Source of the DNA: Strongylocentrotus droebachiensis
Lineage: Eukaryota > Echinodermata > Echinoidea > Camarodonta > Strongylocentrotidae
Assembly (NCBI GenBank): GCA_035222895.1
Contig: JAVYIG010000638.1
Span: forward strand, 434,001 to 498,000
DNA: 64,000 nucleotides
Reading direction: 5' to 3'
The position numbers and the translations under genes were made by a program. Positions 36,121-45,578 of the stretch are shown piece after piece (the stretch's first letter is position 1; the number at the start of each line of letters is the position of its first letter). Below the pieces are notes generated by a model, which was given only the letters and a program-made list of their open reading frames with translations, had not been told where the DNA came from and did not search any database.

Positions 36121-36390
36121 ATGATATTTAGTCTTTTGCTTTTGTTCACATCTCTGTTTCATGCGGGCGAATGTTCCAGATGTGACGAATGCCCGCCATC
36201 TTGTGCACTGTTTGAGTGCTGCAAATATTGCCCTATGGCGTGCATTAAAGATGACGCCGCCATGGTAAATGTCAACCACCTCACTGAGTCAACCTATACA
36301 TGCGAGACATCAACCACTCACAATAAACGTAGATCTAAAAGAGTGATAATTATGTGGAAATTAGCACGTTATTATTGTGACCAGTATTGA
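36121..36390 (+). CDS. Candidate small cysteine-rich secreted peptide
   Basis: An 89-codon ORF with a strong signal peptide (MIFSLLLLFTSLFHAGE, predicted cleavage near Gly16-Cys18). A cysteine cluster follows: C-x2-C-x2-C-x3-C-x4-CC-x2-C-x3-C within residues 18-41, then a spacer, one more Cys near residue 60, a basic KRRSKR site near residue 70 and a final Cys near the C-terminus. The basic site could be a prohormone-type cleavage site. A gtaaat string after the codon for Met48 could be a donor, in which case the last 41 codons would be intron and further exons would exist. No family recognised. The cysteine density in an AT-rich background is unlikely for a chance frame, but there is no other support. 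Confidence 0.45.
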   Translation: MIFSLLLLFTSLFHAGECSRCDECPPSCALFECCKYCPMACIKDDAAMVNVNHLTESTYTCETSTTHNKRRSKRVIIMWKLARYYCDQY

Positions 36391-36866
36391 ATGTTTTTAT
36401 TCGTATGTATATAATTATGGACTGTTTAATCAATAACAATTTGTTTACAGGAGAGTCATAAAGATTGATTCAATATTTAGAAACACGAGCTGCGGATGTG
36501 ATAAAACGGGCGTATTTTGAAGAAAGGGTAAAAGAGGATTTACTTACCGGATTAGATGAAAATGCAGAAGATGCTAACGATAGATGTTTAATAAAAACTA
36601 GAGGAATTCCGTCGTAATAAATGTCAAAATGGTTATCTTATGTCACGACGAAAAATGAATGCATGTATTACCAATCAAGAGTAGACGAAAAACTGCACAC
36701 GGCACTATTTTATATTCATCCTTGCTGATGCAGAGAAGACCGCTATCATCCAAGACGACCGCAGACGTCATCACATTAATTATCCATATTCGGAGCGGGC
36801 TTGTACGCATATAGAGGTAAACATACTAAAGGCCTACACCCCATCTAGCGTGTATAATTATGATAA
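36391..36866. other. Non-coding stretch, nothing recognised
   Basis: No exon, terminal repeat or RNA gene seen between the cysteine-rich ORF and the purine tract. Confidence 0.35.
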
Positions 36867-37260
36867 TGAATGGTGTGTGTGTGTGTCATATACACACAAA
36901 AGGTATATACATCCACATCTGAAGTAGATCGGGAGTAAGAGGGAGAGGGTATACCGGATATGACTGTGGATGAGGAGGGTGTGGAGGACGGAAGGAGGAA
37001 GCCAGAGAGAGGGAGATTGCAATAGAGAGAACAGAGATAGAGAAAACATGTAGACAGACCCGCACAAACAGACCGTGATGGGGAAAGAGACGAATGAAGT
37101 GAGAGTGAGAGCGAGAGAGCGAGAGAGAGAGAGAGAGAGAGGGGGAGGGGAAAAGGAGAGACAGAGATAGGGGAGGGAGAGAGAGAGAAAGAGAGGGAGA
37201 GAGAGGGAGGGGGAGAGAGAGGGAGTGAGAGAGAGGGGGAGAGAGAGATTGGGAGAGAGG

Positions 37261-37291
<31 letters not shown>

Positions 37292-37405
37292 GGGGAAAAG
37301 GAGAGACGGAGATAGGGGATGGAGAGAGAGAGGGAGGGAGAGCGAGAGAGAGAGGTAGAGAGAGAGAGAGAGAGAGGGGGGGGGGGGGGGAGGGGGATAG
37401 AGAGA
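36867..37405. repeat. Long GA/G-rich purine tract
   Basis: Starts with a short (TG)n run at 36871-36886, then an almost pure purine strand at about 37098-37395 made of GAGAGA, GGGAGG and GGGGGG blocks. Partial internal duplication is visible: GAGAGGGGGAGGGGAAAAGG near 37135 recurs as GAGGGGGAAAAGG near 37287, each followed by AGAGACxGAGATAGGGGA. All long frames here are artefacts. Confidence 0.9.
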
Positions 37406-38283
37406 GCTATTTCTGCAATCATGTATACGTGAGGTTGTTTTATTTCCCCATCTGTTCATCACCATTGCTGGTAATGAGGTGTAGTGCATGACTGTGATGC
37501 TGTGATTGTATCGTTCAGTGAGAGAAGGATTACGCTTATACAATAATGTGTTCATTACATGATAATCTCATTGTACACAGTAAACATTTTCCATGCAAAA
37601 TGAAATTGTTTGATACTTAATCATAACAACGCATTCTGCTATTCATTCGCCGCAAAAGTGTATTGTTTTAATTAATCGGATTAATGTTCGGATTTGGATG
37701 ATCTTAAAAGTGCTGTTAAAGACTATTGTGAGTTTTGTATCAATATGTTTGCTCCCAATTTCTCCCAATCTTTTTCTCCCTCCCTCCCCCTGATTCCAGT
37801 CTCTCTGCCCCCCCCCCCCCCTCCGGTCTCTCTCTCTCTCTCTCTCTGTTGTTTTATAGTCTGTGGCTATCCTTCCCTCTCTTTCTCTTTGAAACAATTA
37901 TTTTATATCTTACTTTACTACTTAATCCTTCGTATAAAGCTATTATGGTAGACGATAAACATTTTAAGGACTCGCATATAAATAGGCTGTTGAAAATTTT
38001 AATTTCAACTTATCTTGCCAATCAATAACAATTAATGAAGTCCTGATTGAACCTTATTGAACTACTTTAAAAAAATATATTAACAAAGAAAATAGTTCTA
38101 TTATAGGTTCAAGTAATTGCGAGCCGTTTTCTTATAATATAAAGATATTGTAAGAAGTACGATATGCAATTATTGAGGATCATTTTGTGATTTTGCAAGA
38201 ATTTAAACTAATTTTTCTCTCTTTAATAAAATGTTCTTGGAAAAGGTCAACTATAATAGGCCTATATACTGATAGCACGTATA
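37406..38283. repeat. Non-coding stretch with C/CT tract
   Basis: A pyrimidine tract (CT/CCC) lies at about 37765-37850. The rest is AT-rich DNA with no gene supported. Confidence 0.5.
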
Positions 38284-39174
38284 CACTGTAAATAAATAAT
38301 AGTCGAAATAACTCAATAAAATTGAGGAAAAGAATTGCCTTATTTTTATTAAGTAAATATTACCTACGGCATCTTAAGTAGAATTTACTTATTTTGCTGA
38401 ATAAATTTTTACTCAGTTAAATCGAGTTACATTAACGTAAATAATTTAAGTATTGTAATCATTTTAGATAATTAAAAAAAAGCTATGATAGGATTTCATA
38501 TTGCACGATTTGGTACCCAGCTAATCTAACAAGTAACATCCACTAATCATTCACTACTTCTATTTACTACTTCTATTTAAGATTTACATACGCTTCAATT
38601 CGACACATATTGAAAGGCTCCAAATTTTATATATACTTGATCGTAGCATCTTAAAAGGAAAATTGGTTGACAATTTCCTGAAATATCAAGTTTTGATTTG
38701 TTTTGAACTGGGTAACAATTAAAAATTGTCTTGTCTTTGCTTAGCCACGTTAAATGAATTATTAAATGTTTTAAAGTCCTTAAATTTTCATTCAACCACA
38801 AAAAAGAATTGTTTTATTTAAAAAAGAGTTTAATTTGGTCTTAATGAATATTCATAAATTATGTAAATATTTCTATTACGCACTGCATCGGTCCTTACTT
38901 TAAAAAGATAAGAATAACCAACATAAATTGTTTGAGTAATACGTATAATTTTTGATTTTGAGTTAAAATTACTAAATTAATACAAGCTGAAATTACTTAA
39001 AGTTTTTATGTATTTGATTTTACTTAAATATTCCACGTATGTTCTACTAAATTGAAAGTTTGAGTTAGCAAGACTTAAATTTAGTGCGTAAGTGGCAAAA
39101 CTAATGTTTTCAAGTAAATTATACATGGAAAAAATACGTAAAAATTACCAATGAACAAATTATTTTTTACAGTG
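38284..39174. mobile_element. AT-rich 0.9-kb TIR element, CACTGTAAA ends with TA flanks
   Basis: CACTGTAAATAAATAAT at the left and ATTATTTTTTACAGTG at the right are inverse termini, flanked by TA on both sides (38282-38283 and 39175-39176). The interior is very AT-rich, with repeated ACTTAAA/TTTAAGT words on both arms. No transposase coding. TA duplication and CACTGT ends fit Tc1/mariner-like non-autonomous elements. Confidence 0.75.
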
Positions 39175-39843
39175 TACTATTACTCGTAAATGAAATTAAT
39201 CTTATCAAGTATGCTCGTGTAACAAATTGTTAATATATTTAATGTGCTTCGAAAACGTTTTTATTCTCTCTTTTTTCTTCTTTTTGCAAAACACTTTCCA
39301 ATCTTTTCCCTTCACTGTGATTCTCTGCTTGATGCATTGCTTTGCGTTGCCTACATAAATCAATGTCTGTGTGTGTGTGGGGGGGGGGGGGGGGGGGGAG
39401 GGGGATACTCAGATTTGGTTTGGACGGGGGTTTGCTGCTCGAGCCTCGAACCCCCTACCCATTTTTAAAGGTCATTTGGGATTTATTTTTTTCGAAGTAA
39501 ATCTCATTTTCAAAATTTTGAAGAAACGGACCCGTGTTTAGGGATATTTTTTTAATAAATGGGACTCATCATACGGGATTTTCAGTGATTGATATATGCT
39601 ACTTTTATTCCATTGCAACGTGGACCTGTGCCAAACTTTCCGAATTTATGTATTAATCACTAGTATTGTCATTATTGTTGTATTATAATAGAGCCCTATG
39701 ATCCTCATTACCAAGTCCCTCGGAGAGGACTTAAACAGTCGGTCCCCTGATTGCCTAATTACAAATATACACATACTTTAATAACGGTCAGGTAAAACAA
39801 TTAAAAAAAAAAAAATGCTAATGGGTGACCTAAAAAGGGTGAC

Positions 39844-39874
<31 letters not shown>

Positions 39875-40421
39875 AGAAAGAAAGTGTGCACTTACACTCC
39901 ACCCCCCTTTTTTTTTTTTGGTTTTTGTGCGATCAGTTCTTGAAAAACACCCCTTTTTCAGGAAATCGTTGACGCCGTCGTATAGCTGAAAAAGACACCC
40001 TTTCGCCGTTTTTTCTGGACGCGGGTGCGTAGCCAGCAGGCGCGCCGGAAGCAGTTTGGGATCGGGGGGGGGGGGGCAAACATTCCAGGGGGCTCACATT
40101 CCAGGGGCAGTGACGTAATGAGAAAAAAAAAAGTTCGGAAGGGGGGGGCAGACAAAAAATCTGCATCACCACCAGTCTTACACGTTACATGCAGGTCCCG
40201 CGGAACGTTTTTCAAAGTGGAGTATTATCGATCAGGTGGAGCGTAAATTGGCGTGGGGTCCAGGGCATGAGCCTCGGCAGGGGGTCAAAGGGCTGAGCCC
40301 CCGGAAGCTCAGGGGTTTTGTATTTGTATTGTATTTATTAACATTTATTTCCTTCTCAACAGTACAATATGAAACACAATGTATATTATACATGATATAT
40401 GTAACAATTATTTCAACATAA
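39175..40421. repeat. Non-coding stretch with poly-G/poly-C tracts and MITE debris
   Basis: Poly-G at 39379-39398, poly-C/poly-A at 39848-39875 and poly-G at 40063-40075. 40016-40060 carries GCGCCGGAAG, also found at 44511-44522 next to a poly-C tract. 40227-40318 resembles the unit tandemly repeated at 44111-44366 (GGGGTCCAGGG ... GAAGCTCAGGGGTTTTG). Confidence 0.55.
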
Positions 40422-40650
40422 AGTATTGAATTGAATTGAATAGGAAGGAAGTCCCTTCATTTATTGACCATTTAAAACAACAAAATATACAAAACATCAA
40501 TACAATAGAAAAATGATATCAAATAACAGCAATACAAAAGTAATAATGGTCAGGGTCCCTGAGAAGCAAGACTGCTTGTAGTCGGGACCCTATATATACA
40601 AGTACATTATAATATAAATATAAATTTAAATGCACACGCACGCATAACAA

Positions 40651-40684
<34 letters not shown>

Positions 40685-43600
40685 CAGAATGGAGCAAAGA
40701 TATAAGAGGAAGGAAAAATACAAGATAAAGAGCTACGAAGAGAGATCGAGATTATTTAAAGAACTGAATAAACGTAACTTGCACAACCTGCACCCCTGTG
40801 AATCTAATTGAATTGCGAACATAATTGAATCTAGAGAAGGGTTTATGTAAATCTTGATGTTGTCTAGTTAAATGAGTGTGGAATTTTGAGTTTGTTTGAA
40901 ACATGTTAGAAAAAACTTCTGGAAGGGCGCCTTTATTATATTTATACATAAAAATCCAGGTATTCAATCTTATCAGTTCAAAAAGAGGCATAATTTTATA
41001 TTTAACGAAAAGTGGCGCGCTTGGAGTCATATAATGAGAGTTAGTCAACAGACGAGCTGCTTTCTTTTGTAAAATAAACAATTTTGATAAGTTTGATTTG
41101 AAAGTATTGCCCCAAATTATAGTACAATAGTTCAGATGAGGAAGTAATATAGCATAATAAATATTAAGTAATATTCTGAGGGGTAAAAAATCCTTAAGTC
41201 TATAAAATACACCAATACATTTGAGCAATTTATTACAGACACGATCAATATGTTTTTTCCAATCTAAATTTTCTTGGATGGTTACTCCTAAGAAGTCAAT
41301 GCAATCTTTTCTTTCAATAGCAATATCATCAATTTTTACAACCTCAATGTGACTTAATACCTTTCTCTTCCTAGGATGGAAAATTACATATTTAGTTTTT
41401 TCAAAATTAAGTTGCAATTTATTACATTTGAACCAATTATTTAAAATACACAATTCTGAATTTACAGTGGAAATCAATTGAGATATATTAGTATGGGGGA
41501 ACACAACAGCAGTGTCATCCGCAAAGAGAGAAAACTTCAATAATTTTGATGAATTAACAATATCATTTACATATAAAATAAACAAAAGTGGCCCCAAAAC
41601 CGAACCCTGAGGCACACCGATATCAATATTCATGAGATTGGATTCGACACCATCGACCACCACATACTGTTTACAACTTAATAAATAACTTTGAAACCAT
41701 TGAAGCGGTATACCACGAATACCATAGTAATTCAATTTTTTCAAGAGAATGTGGTGATCGATGGTATCAAAAGCCTTGGATAAATCCATAAATACACCAC
41801 AACAAAAATTACCACTGTTTAATTCTTGTAAAATGTAATCAGTAAGATTCAATATACTAAGTGAAGTACTGAAATCTTTACGAAAACCAAATTGGTCATT
41901 AATAAGGATTTTGCATTTATTCAAAAAATCATACAGTCTTCTGTGCATTATTTTTTCTAGAATTTTACAAAATATGGATAACAAAGCCACTGGTCTATAA
42001 TTTTCAATGTTATTTATGTCATTCTTTTTATATATTGGTATTATCTTTGCAATTTTTAAACTATCTGGCATAATACCACTCACAAAAGATTTATTAAATA
42101 TATCGCACAATGGCTGTACAAAATAATGGATACACTGTTTAACAACTTTTGGCGAAATACCATCTGGTCCACAGGCTTTATTACTTTTTAAAGTTGATGC
42201 TATTTCTATAATTTCATTGACACAAGTTGGTTTAATATAGAATGAGTTGAACGATTTGTCTGGTAAAAATTCCTGAAATGAGTGGGATGAAGAAATTGAA
42301 CTCGACAGTTTTTTACCTATATTGACAAAAAATGAATTAAAATATTGAGCAACATCTATCCTTGAACTTATTTTTATATTTTCATGATACATTGATTTGG
42401 GAAATGCATTTTCTTTTTTGTTGCCCAAAATCAAATTTATTTGTCTCCAAGTTTTTTTAAGATCCCCTTTGACATTATCAAATAAATTCTTGTAATAATT
42501 TCTTTTTGAAGATCTACTAATGTTTGTTAATTTATTTTTATACAACAAATATTTCCTCTTATGCTGATCACTTGGTTTTTTTAAAAATGTTTCATAATAA
42601 TCTATGTTTTCGTTTGACTGATTTCAAGATTCCCTTTGTAATCCAGGGCCTTATAGAATTATGTTGATTACTTACACAGTTCATTTGCAAAGGAAAACAA
42701 TTGTCATAAACTTTGTAAAAATTTTCAAAAAATATATTATAACTGTCATTAACATTGTCACATTTGACTCCATCTGACCAATTAACAGATACCAAGTTTT
42801 CTTTAAACATATTCATATGTCATATGTGAATCGTTTATCAACCGACTCTTTTTACGGTTATTAACAACATGACGATTACAAAAAGATTGAAGGGAAGAGA
42901 TGCAAAAAATGGGAAAATGATCAGAGAAGTCACTATATAAAATACCAACATTTCTATCACCATGCACTGTATTAGTAAAGATGTTATCTCTCAAAGAAAC
43001 TGAGCTATGAGTGACCCTTGTGGGTTTAGTAATTAACGGGTACATATTATATGAAAACATAGTGTCCAAAAAATCATTTGTTATGTTATGAACATCATAA
43101 TTAATCAGGTTTATATTATAATCACCCATTACATATTATGTCCTTCTTGTCACATTCTAAAATATCAAAAATTGCTTTTATCTTCTCACTAAAGGGTGTA
43201 ATATTGGTGTCAGGAGGACGATAAATGCATCCTATTACAACAGATTTATTATTTTGAATAGTTTCAATGAACAAAGTGTCATAGTTTGCAGTGGATGAAG
43301 ATAGGTCTGCAAGAACTGTATATTCTATATTACATTTTACATATAATGCTACACCTCCACCTGTTTGTGATGGTCTACACACTTGAACTAATTTGTAAAC
43401 ATTTATATTGAACATACCAAAATGAGTAGAAGGCTTAAACCATGTTTCTGAGATTGCAATAAAACTGAAGTCATAGTCAATAGATGACAGGAGAACTTGA
43501 AATTCATTAAAATTCCTTGGTAGGCTTCTTGCATTTAAATGCAACATGGAAATATTTGATTTCTTATCTTTATATTGTGTATTAAAATTGTCACAAAAAA

Positions 43601-43880
43601 TATATTTACAGTTATTTACATACAATGTGTTACAATCGTCATCAGATAAGATATTCTCAACATTGAAGTTCTGATTAGGCGAGTTCATGTTAAATGGATT
43701 AACTCTTAATTTTAACAGTTTATCTACATTAATATCTTTATCCAAATGAAAGAATGTATACATAGACCAAAGGAATTCACAGTCATCTTCATAATAATTG
43801 AATGGAAAAATCTCGGATAAACATTGAATACATAGAGAGGAAGATGAAGCGCAAGAACAGTACACACTCACACCCATTCA
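40422..43880 (-). mobile_element. CR1/Jockey-like LINE, nearly full coding region, few frameshifts
   Basis: A minus-strand element. Part 43877-43122 encodes an N-terminal Cys block (CSCASSSSLCIQCL ... FPFN), then an AP endonuclease: MLHLNARSLPRN, AISETWF, GGGVALYV, GCIYRPPDTN. After a frameshift, 43129-42803 continues the endonuclease (GDYNINLINYD, PTRVTHSS, DNIFTN, SDFSDHFPIF). A further shift gives the linker at 42816-42592 (RPWITKGILKS). Part 42548-40752 encodes the reverse transcriptase: NKACGPDGISPKVVK, YRPVALLSIFCKILEK, VFMDLSKAFDTIDHH, GVPQGSVLGPLLFILYVND, catalytic FADD in SLFADDTAVV, then LGVTIQENLDWKKHI and IIWGNTFKSNLSKL. The 3' UTR holds an AGGGTCCC ... ACAAGC..GCTT ... AGGGACCCT hairpin (40591-40552) and a (CA)n run, and ends in ATTCA-type tandem units at 40441-40422. 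The three frameshifts make it inactive as read. No ORF1 was recognised. Confidence 0.92.
40752..42548 (-). CDS. Reverse transcriptase ORF of the LINE
   Basis: Longest open frame in the window (598 codons, uninterrupted). It covers the fingers, palm and thumb blocks of the non-LTR RT, with both catalytic aspartate motifs (DLSKAFDTIDH and FADD), plus the C-terminal region with WGNTFKS and HLTRQHQDLH. The ATG is not a true start: coding homology continues upstream across a frameshift into 42592-42816. The frame departs from the expected C-terminal 'W N ... P' pattern after RFTGVQV, so the last residues are probably shifted. Confidence 0.9.
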   Translation of the reverse strand: MLYKNKLTNISRSSKRNYYKNLFDNVKGDLKKTWRQINLILGNKKENAFPKSMYHENIKISSRIDVAQYFNSFFVNIGKKLSSSISSSHSFQEFLPDKSFNSFYIKPTCVNEIIEIASTLKSNKACGPDGISPKVVKQCIHYFVQPLCDIFNKSFVSGIMPDSLKIAKIIPIYKKNDINNIENYRPVALLSIFCKILEKIMHRRLYDFLNKCKILINDQFGFRKDFSTSLSILNLTDYILQELNSGNFCCGVFMDLSKAFDTIDHHILLKKLNYYGIRGIPLQWFQSYLLSCKQYVVVDGVESNLMNIDIGVPQGSVLGPLLFILYVNDIVNSSKLLKFSLFADDTAVVFPHTNISQLISTVNSELCILNNWFKCNKLQLNFEKTKYVIFHPRKRKVLSHIEVVKIDDIAIERKDCIDFLGVTIQENLDWKKHIDRVCNKLLKCIGVFYRLKDFLPLRILLNIYYAILLPHLNYCTIIWGNTFKSNLSKLFILQKKAARLLTNSHYMTPSAPLFVKYKIMPLFELIRLNTWIFMYKYNKGALPEVFSNMFQTNSKFHTHLTRQHQDLHKPFSRFNYVRNSIRFTGVQVVQVTFIQFFK

Positions 43881-44044
43881 CACCACTCACTCACTTAGCA
43901 ATAAATTTAAAAGTAAACAAAAGACTAAATAAAAAAAGAACAAATAAAAATGTATTTATAAAATGCCTATATAGGTATGGGAGGAATGGATTGGTATATT
44001 TTAGTAGTCTGCTTTATAAAAAAGCTGCATAAGTATACACTAAA

Positions 44045-44366
44045 TAATTCAGATACGGAAGGAGGCGAAAACCCGGAAAGCATAGCTTGAGTTGCTATTT
44101 AATTACGGTTAGATGAGCATCCAGGGGCCCTCTGTAAGGCAATTGACGTGTTCCAAGGGGGGGGGGGGGAGAGCCCCCAGAAGCTCAGAGGTTTTAATAT
44201 TTAACCACGGTCAGATGAGCATCCAGGGGCCCGCCTTAATATTAGGGCCCTTGATGGGGTCCAGGGGGCAAAGCCCCCGTAAGCTCAGGGGTTTTGGGTA
44301 TTTAATTAAGGTCAGATGAGCATCCAGGGGGCCTCCTTAGGGCCCTTGGTGGGGTCCAGGGGGCAT
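44045..44366. repeat. LINE-tail scrap followed by about 101-bp tandem repeat
   Basis: 44064-44090 (GGCGAAAACCCGGAAAGCATAGCTTGA) is the ACAAGC..GCTT..GGGT LINE-tail block in minus orientation. AGATGAGCATCCAGGGG then recurs at 44111, 44213 and 44314, giving units of 102 and 101 bp and a partial third. Each unit contains CCAGGGGGCAAAGCCCCC-like and AAGCTCAGxGGTTTT segments. Confidence 0.8.
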
Positions 44367-44388
44367 GTGATGTTTACTCCTTTACTGT

Positions 44389-44525
44389 GTGTTTTTTTTT
44401 TGGAGGGGGGGGGGGCATTTTAGGGGGGGGGGCAAAATTGCGTTTTGCCCCCCCCCCCCCCCCACTTTTTTGACTGGGGGGCAACTGCCCCCCTGCCCCC
44501 CCCCCCCACTTCCGGCGCCTATGGT
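44389..44525. repeat. Poly-G/poly-C foldback, MITE-like
   Basis: Poly-T, GGGGGGGGGGCATTTTAGGGGGGGGG, then long poly-C runs and the terminus CACTTCCGGCGCCTATGG. The CCATAGGCGCCGGAAG end is a common hAT-like MITE end; only one end is clear. Confidence 0.5.
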
Positions 44526-44979
44526 AGCTAGTCATGTTGGGAGTGACCCCTGCGTGATGATGATGACGATAGTGAGACTGATGATTATAAATGATTTCAA
44601 ATTCATAATGACAATTATAATAACAAAACAAAAAAATTATATTGGGCACATATTCATCTCAAAGTGTGCTCTTTGAACTGTCAATTTGGACAGGCATAAC
44701 AAAAATGAAATACAGCAATGAGAATTCAACAACTGATCTGTATAAATTGAACATGTTTGTGTTTTTTATGTCTTATATATACACTGTCGCTCATATAGTT
44801 GGAATATTTTTGTTTTACCCCAATTTATGGAATTATTTTAAAAATAATTTAAAAATAATAGATCTAGATAATATACATTCTCAGATTTTATTGAATAACA
44901 ATTTGCCAATGTGTGTTTTGCGTGACTGCTGAAGCATGTGTATGCTACACGGCTTATCAACTAGGGGACCTACGCCCTT

Positions 44980-45105
44980 AAGTCATAAATGACAGTTACG
45001 AGGATTAATGCCCCACAAAAGGGCACTAATATAGCACATCGACACGGTTTTGATCCTGGGGCCTCACAGTTACGAGGACATTGCTTTGTCACTGAACCAT
45101 GACTG
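44980..45105 (-). repeat. tRNA-like SINE head (candidate)
   Basis: The minus strand from 45105 reads CATGGTTCAGTGACAAAGC ... CCCCAGGATCAAAACC, with B-box-like spacing but no complete cloverleaf. CTCGTAACTGT occurs twice (near 45070 and 45000). Confidence 0.3.
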
Positions 45106-45578
45106 TACGCAGGGGGGGGGGGGGGCTAGGGTAGGGGGCAGTTTCCATGATTAAAAAAAAAACAGAAAATGCAATACATTTTCAATAATTTATTGAACTT
45201 TACCCCGGTCCCCAACATTAAAAAATCCTCTGGACGGCCATGCATTATTGCTCAAGGCATGGGCACACAAGCTTGTTTGAACTGCTCGAAAATTTAGCTG
45301 ATTGATTGCGTTGTTCTATGAAGATAAAATAGTTTCACACTACCTCATCACAGGTTGGGGAGGATATGTCCTTTGATCATCGCTAAAATTAGCAACAACA
45401 AAATGTAACGCACACGTACGCACGCGCCTCTTATGTGTAAAATCGTCATTGGAAATCGTGCGTGCGTCCGCGCGCGCGTTGGTACACAGACTAGACTACA
45501 TTTGTTTACGTTATACTTGCTGGTTATACTGCTGGGACACTTCTAAATCAGGCTTGAAATTTCTTTATTTCTAGCAAA

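Noticed and set aside
36845..37555. 236-codon Ser/Leu/Pro-rich minus-strand frame
   Set aside because: It is the pyrimidine strand of the GA tract, open in all three frames; no signal of a real gene.
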